A DNA stretch of 64,000 nucleotides from Streptomyces sp. MZ04 (GTDB lineage Bacteria > Actinomycetota > Actinomycetes > Streptomycetales > Streptomycetaceae): NCBI RefSeq assembly GCF_004684775.1, contig NZ_SRIC01000006.1:17712-81711 (forward strand), written 5' to 3'. The translations under genes were made by a program, and so were the position numbers. The notes beneath the pieces were generated by a model. It was not told where the DNA came from, did not search any database, and saw nothing but the letters and a program-made list of their open reading frames with translations. Positions 57,688-64,000 of this stretch are shown piece after piece. Numbering within the stretch: position 1 is the stretch's first letter; each line of letters opens with the position of its first letter.

Positions 57688-59211
57688 TTAGAAGAAGCCG
57701 AGCTTCTTCGGCGAGTACGACACCAGGAGGTTCTTCGTCTGCTGATAGTGCTCCAGCATCATCTTGTGCGTCTCGCGCCCGATCCCGGACTGCTTGTAGC
57801 CGCCGAACGCCGCGTGTGCGGGATACGCGTGGTAGCAGTTCGTCCAGACCCGGCCGGCCTGGATCGCGCGGCCCGCGCGGTAGGCGGTGTTCATGTCGCG
57901 GGTCCACACGCCCGCGCCAAGGCCGTACAGCGTGTCGTTGGCGGTCTTGATCGCGTCGTCGAAGTCGTTGAACGACGCGACCGAGACGACAGGGCCGAAG
58001 ATCTCCTCCTGGAAGATCCGCATCCGGTTGTCGCCCTCGAAGATGGTCGGCTGGACGTAGTAGCCACCGGCCAACTCGCCGTCGTACGTGATGCGCTGAC
58101 CGCCCGTCAGGACCTTGGCGCCTTCCTGCTGGCCGATGTCCAGGTAGGAGAGGATCTTCTCCAGCTGGTCGTTGGAGGCCTGGGCGCCGATCATCGTGTC
58201 GGTGTCCAGCGGGTGGCCCGCCACGATCTGTTCCGTGCGGGCGATCGCGGCTTCCATGAACTCGCTGTAGTGACCGCGCTGGACGAGCGCGCGTGACGGG
58301 CAGGTGCAGACCTCTCCGTTGTTGAGGGCGAACATCGTGAAGCCCTCGAGCGCCTTGTCGCGGAACTCGTCGTTGGCCGCCCATACGTCGTCGAAGAAGA
58401 TGTTCGGCGACTTCCCGCCGAGCTCCAGCGTCACCGGCTTGATGTTCTCCGAGGCGTACTGCATGATCAGCCGGCCCGTCGTGGTCTCACCGGTGAAGGC
58501 GACCTTCGCGACGCGCGGGCTGGACGCCAGGGGCTTGCCCGCCTCGACGCCGAAGCCGTTGACGATGTTGACGACGCCCGGCGGGAGCAGGTCGGCGACC
58601 AGGCTCAGCCAGTAGTGGATGGAGGCGGGGGTCTGCTCGGCGGGCTTGAGCACGACCGCGTTGCCCGCGGCGAGTGCGGGAGCGAGCTTCCATGTCGCCA
58701 TCAGGATGGGGAAGTTCCACGGGATGATCTGCGCGACGACGCCGAGCGGCTCGTGGAAGTGGTACGCGACGGTGTCGTCGTCGATCTCGCTCAGCGACCC
58801 CTCCTGCGCGCGCAGGACGCCGGCGAAGTAGCGGAAGTGGTCGATGGCGAGCGGGATGTCGGCGGCCAGGGTCTCGCGGATCGGCTTGCCGTTCTCCCAG
58901 CTCTCGGCCACCGCGAGCCGCTCGAGGTTGGCTTCCATGCGGTCGGCGATCCTCCGCAGGACGTCCGCGCGTTCGGTCGCGGAGACGCGGCCCCAGGCGG
59001 GGGCGGCGGCGTGTGCCGCGTCCAGGGCGCGTTCCACGTCCTCGGCCGTACCGCGGGCGACCTCGGTGAAGGTCTTTCCGTTGACCGGGCTCGGGTTCTC
59101 GAAATACTGGCCGCGGGCGGGCGGTACGTACTCACCGCCGATGAAGTGGTCGTAGCGCGCCTGGTAGGAGACGACTGCGCCCTCGGTGCCGGGCGCTGCG
59201 TAACGGGTCAT
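57688..59211 (-). CDS. NAD-dependent aldehyde dehydrogenase (acetaldehyde/ExaC type)
   Basis: Predicted 507-residue aldehyde dehydrogenase. It has LEPWNFP-type [17 protein letters not shown], the cofactor motif [10 protein letters not shown], Glu in [12 protein letters not shown] and catalytic Cys in [11 protein letters not shown]. The [14 protein letters not shown] and C-terminal [32 protein letters not shown] pieces are diagnostic of the acetaldehyde dehydrogenase II group induced by AcoR-like regulators. A GAF regulator gene lies just upstream. Direct repeats at 59281-59333 are its likely control sites. Confidence 0.93.
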   Translation of the reverse strand: MTRYAAPGTEGAVVSYQARYDHFIGGEYVPPARGQYFENPSPVNGKTFTEVARGTAEDVERALDAAHAAAPAWGRVSATERADVLRRIADRMEANLERLAVAESWENGKPIRETLAADIPLAIDHFRYFAGVLRAQEGSLSEIDDDTVAYHFHEPLGVVAQIIPWNFPILMATWKLAPALAAGNAVVLKPAEQTPASIHYWLSLVADLLPPGVVNIVNGFGVEAGKPLASSPRVAKVAFTGETTTGRLIMQYASENIKPVTLELGGKSPNIFFDDVWAANDEFRDKALEGFTMFALNNGEVCTCPSRALVQRGHYSEFMEAAIARTEQIVAGHPLDTDTMIGAQASNDQLEKILSYLDIGQQEGAKVLTGGQRITYDGELAGGYYVQPTIFEGDNRMRIFQEEIFGPVVSVASFNDFDDAIKTANDTLYGLGAGVWTRDMNTAYRAGRAIQAGRVWTNCYHAYPAHAAFGGYKQSGIGRETHKMMLEHYQQTKNLLVSYSPKKLGFF

Positions 59212-59280
59212 CTTGGCTGGCCTCCCGGGGAAGGCTGCCCGCCGTTGGGCAGCTCTCGCCCGCAGGCTAGGAGCGCGGAC

Positions 59281-59333
59281 GTTGCATCTACGTTGCGTAC
59301 CCCTGGCGCGTATCTCTGTTGCGTACCGCTGGC
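59281..59333. promoter_or_regulatory. direct repeats upstream of aldehyde dehydrogenase
   Basis: GTTGCGTACCCCTGGC (59292-59307) and GTTGCGTACCGCTGGC (59318-59333) are identical but for one base and start 26 bases apart; GTTGCATCTAC at 59281 is a weaker third copy. They lie 70-120 bases before the ATG and fit an activator site for the GAF protein. Confidence 0.6.
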
Positions 59334-59338
59334 CTCGG

Positions 59339-60664
59339 CTACGTCCCGGCGGCCGTCAGTTCCGCGTTCAGTTCGTCGAGACGGGCGAGCACCGGCGGGG
59401 TCGCCCGCACCTGCGCCAGCGCGCGCCACACCGCCAGGTCGTCCTCGCCCCACGGTGCGTGCGCCCAGTCGGACAGCAGGTCGGGGTCGCGGCGCGCGAT
59501 GAGCGCCGCCCGCAGCTGGTCGGCGAGCCTGCGCCGAAGCCTGGCCACGGCAGGCGCCTGCGAGCCGGGCAACAGCGGCCCCGCGTACGCTGCGGCGGCC
59601 GCGGTGACCGCCCCCGTGCCGAGCCGACGCTCGACCGCATCGACGTCGGACTCGACCGGCACCGCGAGCCGGTACGGGCGGGACCTCAGCAGATCCGGCC
59701 CGAGGAGCCGGCGCAGCCGGGCCAGTTCGGCCCGCAGCGTCACCGGCGTAACCGACTCGTCCTCGTACAGCCCGCACAGCAGCTCGTCACCGGTGAGACC
59801 CTCCGGATGGCGGGCGAGCAGGACGAGGATCTCGCTGTGCCTGCGGCTCAGCCGCACCTTGCGGCCCTCGGTCAGGAGCAGGGCCTCATCGCGGCCGAGC
59901 GCGGTGAGCCCCACGGAGTCGTTCGTCCCCAGCGGCGGTGCGAGCAGCGCCAGTTGGGATTCCGCGGCGCGCGCGACGGCCTGGACGAAGGCGAGGCTGT
60001 GCGGATGCGCGAGGCCGTCACCCCCGGTGATGTCGACCGCCCCGAGCAGCCGCCCGGTGCGCGGATCGTGCACCGGAGCCGCCGCGCACGTCCACGGCTG
60101 GACCCGCCGGATGAAGTGCTCGGCGGCGAACACCTGCACCGGCCGGTCCACGGCCACCGCCGTACCCGGCGCGTTCGTCCCCATGGCCGACTCGGCCCAC
60201 CGCGCACCGGGCACGAAGTTCATCCGCCCGGCCTTCTGCCGGGTCGCGGAGTGCCCCTCGACCCAGAGCAGCCTGCCGTGCGCGTCGCACACGGCGAGCA
60301 GATGCTCACCGTCCATCGCGAAGGTGCCCATCAGCTCGCGGAACAGCGGCATCACACCGGCCAGCGGATGTTCCGCCCGATATGAGCCGAGGTCCCCGTC
60401 GGTGAGTTCCACCGCCGCGCCCGTGCCCTCCGGGCTGACCCGCGCCCGCGCCGAACGCCGCCACGAGTCGGCCACCACGGAACGGACCGGCCGTGCGACG
60501 GTCCCCGCCTCGGTGAACCTCTCATGGGCGCGGCGCAGCACCCGCACCCTCTCCGCGGGATCGGCGCCGGCCTCCAGAGCCACCCATGGATCGGTCAAGT
60601 CGGCCTCCCGGGACGGCGATGCGGTGCAGCCATCGTCGCTCCACGAGCCCGCGCCGACAAGCAC
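59339..60664 (-). CDS. GAF-domain transcriptional regulator (AcoR-like, without AAA domain)
   Basis: Predicted 441-residue regulator. A GAF sensor (about residues 85-240; [49 protein letters not shown]) has the AcoR-type GTNAPGTA motif. A winged-helix segment follows (about 275-345; [51 protein letters not shown]). There is no sigma-54 AAA domain, as is usual in actinobacteria. The N-terminus is uncertain: GTG 60664 is the longest, but TTG 60598 ([19 protein letters not shown]) matches the family start better. It probably activates the aldehyde dehydrogenase gene downstream. Confidence 0.87.
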   Translation of the reverse strand: MLVGAGSWSDDGCTASPSREADLTDPWVALEAGADPAERVRVLRRAHERFTEAGTVARPVRSVVADSWRRSARARVSPEGTGAAVELTDGDLGSYRAEHPLAGVMPLFRELMGTFAMDGEHLLAVCDAHGRLLWVEGHSATRQKAGRMNFVPGARWAESAMGTNAPGTAVAVDRPVQVFAAEHFIRRVQPWTCAAAPVHDPRTGRLLGAVDITGGDGLAHPHSLAFVQAVARAAESQLALLAPPLGTNDSVGLTALGRDEALLLTEGRKVRLSRRHSEILVLLARHPEGLTGDELLCGLYEDESVTPVTLRAELARLRRLLGPDLLRSRPYRLAVPVESDVDAVERRLGTGAVTAAAAAYAGPLLPGSQAPAVARLRRRLADQLRAALIARRDPDLLSDWAHAPWGEDDLAVWRALAQVRATPPVLARLDELNAELTAAGT

Positions 60665-60685
60665 CGGAACATGAGCCGACGTGCG

Positions 60686-61285
60686 TCAGGCGGAGTTCAC
60701 CAGGTCCATATAGCGCGGCCAGTCCCAGTACGGGCCCGGATCGGTGTGGTCGGTGCCGGGCACCTCGACGTGCCCGATGATGTGGTCGCGGTCCTTGGGA
60801 ATGCCGTACGTGTCGCAGATGTCCGAGGTCAGCAGCGCGGACTGCTCGTACATCGCGTCGGTGAAGTACTCGGGCTGGTCCACCCACCCTTCGTGTTCGA
60901 TGCCGATGCTGCGGGTGTTGTAGTTCCAGTTGCCGGCGTGCCAGGCGACATTGCGTTCGCGCACGCACTGGGCGATGTGGCCGTCCTCGGAGCGCACCAC
61001 ATAGTGAGCGGACACCTTCTTTGCCGGGTTCTGGAAGATGGCCAGCGTGTCGGCGTAGGTCTCCTGAGTGACGTGGACGATCACGAAGTCCACCGGGTAC
61101 GTGCTCGGGCGGTTGGCCGCCGTGTAGTTGGAGGTACTGGCCGGGACCCATTCGGCGAGGGGGTAGTCGACCGCGCGGGGGCGGGCTGTCGCTCGGGTGG
61201 CGGGGAGGAGCGCGGAGGGGACGGCGGCGAGGGCCGCGCCCTGCAGCAGTCGGCGCCGGCTGGGAAGGCGTCTTGCTCGATCCAT
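60686..61285 (-). CDS. exported N-acetylmuramoyl-L-alanine amidase (PGRP/Ami_2)
   Basis: Predicted 199-residue peptidoglycan amidase. The N-terminus has a Tat signal (SRRRLLQGAALAAVPSALLPATRATA). The Ami_2 domain shows zinc ligands in VIVHVTQETY and HVEVPGTDHTDPGPYWDW and the SIGIEHEGW motif. ATG at 61285 has GAGAGGTAGGT upstream; a GTG/ATG further up is unnecessary. It cleaves the bond between muramic acid and L-Ala in the wall, or recycles wall fragments outside the cell. Confidence 0.92.
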   Translation of the reverse strand: MDRARRLPSRRRLLQGAALAAVPSALLPATRATARPRAVDYPLAEWVPASTSNYTAANRPSTYPVDFVIVHVTQETYADTLAIFQNPAKKVSAHYVVRSEDGHIAQCVRERNVAWHAGNWNYNTRSIGIEHEGWVDQPEYFTDAMYEQSALLTSDICDTYGIPKDRDHIIGHVEVPGTDHTDPGPYWDWPRYMDLVNSA

Positions 61286-61332
61286 TGCTGACCTACCTCT
61301 CGGTGGGGGAACAGCTGGACTCTCTGGACTCA

Positions 61333-62346
61333 TCAGCGGGGCAGCGACGCGGCCCTCTCACGCAGCCGCGCGTGCAGCCCCCGGTGAGTCTCGCGTGCGG
61401 GCAGCCACTCCTTGCGGATCTTGGCCACGCACGTGTAGTTGGTGTCGCAGACGTTGGCGAGTGGTGATTCGACGGTCTGCGTCGCGAACTGGTAGGCGTC
61501 GAGCTCGCTGAAGCCGTAGTCGCGCACCAGCCACTGCACCAGGTCGAGTTGGGATATTCGGAAGGCGTCCTCGAGCGGTCGTGCCGAGCCGGTCGAGACG
61601 ATGTGGGTGTCGGACTCCAGGCGCGGCCAGGGTGTCGTGATCCCCTTCAGGAGTTCGACGATCACGACGGTGTTCATGGCGCACTCGACGGCGACACCAC
61701 AGGTCTCTCCCTCGCCCTGACGGGCATGCCCGTCGCCCAGGCTCAGCAGCGCGCCCTCGACATTCACCCCGAGGTAGCAGGTGACCCCGGCCCGCATCTC
61801 GGGAGTGTCCATGTTGCCGCCGTGCGCGTCGGGCACGAGCGCCGATCGCACCTCGAGGTTGGCGGGCGCGACGCCGACCGTGCCGTGCATCGGATCCATC
61901 GGCAGCGCGATCTCGAAGTCGCCGTCACGCGCGCTGAAGTGCGCCGTACGACGGTCCCGGTCCAGCTGCCAGATCCATACGGTCTCGGGCAGCGGCGGCT
62001 GCAGCGAGGCCGTCGTGTGGGTGGAGGTGAGCGCCCCGAAGAGCGGCACCGTCGTGGACGCCGCCCAGTCGCGGGCAGGCTCGATGGACACGAAGTGCAC
62101 GGCGACGGTGTCACCGGGCTCCGCGCCCTCCACGTGGAAGGGGCCGGTCTGCGGGTTCAGGAACGGGAACTCGCAGACCTCGGAGACCAGGTCCTTCTCG
62201 GAGCGGACCTTCCCCGCGAAGCAGTCCTCCGTGAACAGGTCGAGGACCGTACCCGGAGCGATCCGCGCCACGGGTGGAGCACCGCCGAACGTCCAGGCGT
62301 ACTCGCCCGGTTGGGGCCGCACGGTCAGGATCCGAGGCTCGCTCAT
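61333..62346 (-). CDS. acetamidase/formamidase family protein
   Basis: Predicted 337-residue FmdA/AmdA amidase. The family blocks VHFVSIEPARDWA, GTVGVAPANLEVRSALVPDAHGGNMDTPEM and YLGVNVEGALLSLGDGHARQGEGETCGVAVE are complete, including the metal-site histidines and acid residues. It hydrolyses short amides to acid and ammonia in the cytoplasm. ATGA couples it to the amino-acid permease gene, implying that the permease imports the amide or its product. Confidence 0.92.
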   Translation of the reverse strand: MSEPRILTVRPQPGEYAWTFGGAPPVARIAPGTVLDLFTEDCFAGKVRSEKDLVSEVCEFPFLNPQTGPFHVEGAEPGDTVAVHFVSIEPARDWAASTTVPLFGALTSTHTTASLQPPLPETVWIWQLDRDRRTAHFSARDGDFEIALPMDPMHGTVGVAPANLEVRSALVPDAHGGNMDTPEMRAGVTCYLGVNVEGALLSLGDGHARQGEGETCGVAVECAMNTVVIVELLKGITTPWPRLESDTHIVSTGSARPLEDAFRISQLDLVQWLVRDYGFSELDAYQFATQTVESPLANVCDTNYTCVAKIRKEWLPARETHRGLHARLRERAASLPR

Positions 62347-63827
62347 CGCAGGGCTGCTCCGCTCTGTGAGGGATCGGGTGTGGTGTCGTCGTCGAGATGG
62401 ACCCGTGCCGTCTCGGCTATGCGCTCCGGATGCCGTCGCAGGAGCACGGCGAGGACGACGACTCCTATGAGCATCCAGACGCCGACGACGGGCCCCGCGT
62501 ACGAGACCGGCGCGGTCAGCTCGGACACGAAGTCGAAGACCGGCAGGCCGACCGCCGTCAGCAGCGCGGGCACGAAGGCGACGATGCCGAGCAGCGGGAA
62601 GAGCAGATGCCGCACCGGACGGAACAATTCACGCCTTCGCCGCAGGAAATACCCGGCACAGGCGAGGTTCGCCAGGATGTAGACGCCGATGATGACGGTG
62701 ACGATCACCGTGGCGAGCAGGAGGAACGCGGTCACCGGGTCATAGGCGAAGCCGAGCCCGAGCACCGCCGCGACCGCGATCGCGAACTGCGCGGCCACCC
62801 CGGCGACGGGGGAGCGGTGCGTGGGGTGAATCCGCGCGAAGGCGCGTGGGAAGACCCCGATGCGGCCGAACGCGAACGCCGTACGCGTCGACACGTTCGC
62901 GCAGGCATTGGCGTTGGCGATCGTGGAGTTGACGACGGCCAGGAAGACGAGCACCCAGAACAGACCGAACGAGGCACGTGCCACGCCCTCCCAGGACGCC
63001 GCGCCGGACGCCCCGAACTCCGTGAAGCGGTCCGGGCCGAAGTACACGGACATCGCGTACGTCGTGATCACGTAGACGAGGCCGATGGTGAGCGCGGCAC
63101 CGAGCACCGCGCGGTGCATCGTGCGCCGTGGATCCTTGGTCTCCTCGGCCAGGGGCGCCGCGGCCTCGAAGCCGGCGAAGGCGAGCACCGTGTAGACGGA
63201 GCCGGCGAACACCCCGCTGAGTCCCTCGTATCCCTCGGCCGTGTGCGAAGTGCCGAACACCGACAAGGTGTTGTCGCTGCCCGCCTGGGCGATCAATAGC
63301 ACCGCGAAGGCCAGGAACACCAGCACCTCGAAGGCTCCGAGGACCGTGCCGAACCGGGCCGACGCACGCACGCCCAGATACCCGGCGATCCCAATGATCG
63401 CCGCCCCCGCGAGGGACCAGGGCCACCACAGGTCCGCCGGATAGGAGGACCACTCGTGGTGCAGCGTGCCCGCCGTGGTGAAACCCAGCTGAAGCAGCAG
63501 CAGGGCGGGCACCAGCGCTTCCACGAAGACGTATCCCCAGCCGACCAGGAACCCGACCGCAGGGTGCAGCCCCTGCGCCGTATAGGTGGCCATCGAGCCC
63601 GCGGCCGGCAACTGCCGGGCCAGTTCGGCGACGCAGGACGCCGTGAACAGGCACGCCACCAGCGCGATGAGAACGGACAGCGGCAGGCTGCCACCCGCGA
63701 ACGCGGTGCCCGCCGGAATGGAAGCCGCGACCGCGGCGGCCGGCGCCATCGCCGTAATGCTCTGGAACAGGACCTCACGTAACCCGATGGCTCCGCGACG
63801 CAGTCCTGGATTGGTTACCCCCGACAT
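62343..63827 (-). CDS. APC-family amino-acid permease
   Basis: Predicted 494-residue transporter with 12 or more membrane segments. LREVLFQSITAMAPAAAVAASIPAGTAFAGGSLPL is the APC first-helix signature, and FAGFEAAAPLAEETKDPRRTMHRAV the conserved helix 6 region. ATG at 63827 has GGGGGA about six bases upstream. It is the first gene of an operon with the formamidase. Cargo could be an amino acid, amine or amide. Confidence 0.9.
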   Translation of the reverse strand: MSGVTNPGLRRGAIGLREVLFQSITAMAPAAAVAASIPAGTAFAGGSLPLSVLIALVACLFTASCVAELARQLPAAGSMATYTAQGLHPAVGFLVGWGYVFVEALVPALLLLQLGFTTAGTLHHEWSSYPADLWWPWSLAGAAIIGIAGYLGVRASARFGTVLGAFEVLVFLAFAVLLIAQAGSDNTLSVFGTSHTAEGYEGLSGVFAGSVYTVLAFAGFEAAAPLAEETKDPRRTMHRAVLGAALTIGLVYVITTYAMSVYFGPDRFTEFGASGAASWEGVARASFGLFWVLVFLAVVNSTIANANACANVSTRTAFAFGRIGVFPRAFARIHPTHRSPVAGVAAQFAIAVAAVLGLGFAYDPVTAFLLLATVIVTVIIGVYILANLACAGYFLRRRRELFRPVRHLLFPLLGIVAFVPALLTAVGLPVFDFVSELTAPVSYAGPVVGVWMLIGVVVLAVLLRRHPERIAETARVHLDDDTTPDPSQSGAALR

Positions 63828-64000
63828 CTGAATCCCCCGATCCACGCCGACACGACCCGTCGCGAGAACGAGCGGTGCCTCGCCTCAATTACGTTACGGC
63901 GCTGGCTGGTTGGGGCGGAAGGGTGCGAGCTGGATCTGTGTACAGCACCGTGATTGTGGATATCTCGGTCACCCGTGAGGGGGGTGGGGGAGCGTCGAAG
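63828..64000. other. upstream region of the permease operon, no gene seen
   Basis: The last 173 bases contain no clear coding frame continuing to the edge. The promoter of the permease operon should be here, but I cannot assign hexamers with confidence. Confidence 0.4.

Overview
The window looks like a chromosomal piece of a Streptomyces. It has very high GC, GTG and TTG starts, dense ATGA/GTGA overlaps, a complete conservon (cvnABCDE), an endo-beta-N-acetylglucosaminidase H-type secreted enzyme and an indole prenyltransferase next to a tryptophanase. No rRNA, intact tRNA or CRISPR array was seen.

Layout. (1) 1-9948: a ten-gene plus-strand operon for a glycan containing an unusual, probably CDP-activated C-methylated sugar: C-methyltransferase (cut by the window), sugar-phosphate cytidylyltransferase, PIG-L deacetylase, epimerase, DUF4910 protein, flippase, family 2 glycosyltransferase, pyruvyltransferase-family protein, cupin 3,5-epimerase and a PLP aminotransferase. 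(2) 9981-13336: PAP2 phosphatase, secreted Endo H-like protein with a damaged catalytic signature, and a cytochrome P450. (3) 13595-20438: the conservon, whose P450 lacks the ExxR motif, then a strong terminator, an indole prenyltransferase and a tryptophanase. (4) 20721-34000: a hydroxyproline catabolic regulon: peptide-type ABC importer, three-subunit D-hydroxyproline dehydrogenase, HPC deaminase, 4-hydroxyproline epimerase, alpha-ketoglutarate semialdehyde dehydrogenase and a GntR regulator. Candidate operators (AATGTNACATT-like) lie in front of each unit. A prolyl aminopeptidase at the end of this regulon is broken.

(5) 35039-38890: a scar of broken mobile and accessory DNA: a Tn554-type recombinase tail, a frameshifted DUF6262 gene, arsC with only the tail of acr3, a transposase tail, an MFS-DUF1330 fusion and a MarR tail. 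(6) 38931-43307: polysaccharide-deacetylase-like (possibly cyclic imidase), maleate isomerase-like GAF fusion, MFS importer and divergent GntR regulator. (7) 43308-47260: more gene fragments mixed with intact redox genes. (8) 47290-52240: GH15 enzyme, MerR/MBL pair, a secreted beta-propeller and a tRNA-Ser 3' fragment. (9) 52489-57649: methyltransferase-ASCH-Nudix fusion, ABC exporter, a Nudix protein and an APH-type kinase, the last two lacking part of their catalytic cores. (10) 57688-63827: aldehyde dehydrogenase with a GAF regulator, Tat-exported amidase, formamidase and amino-acid permease.

Two patterns cut across the regions. First, many gene ends carry short tandem repeats of unrelated sequence (units of 5, 8, 9, 14, 15, 17 or 21 bases) that start at or span the stop codon. 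Second, several enzymes have in-frame losses exactly in their catalytic motifs. All assignments are from reading the sequence. No database search was run.
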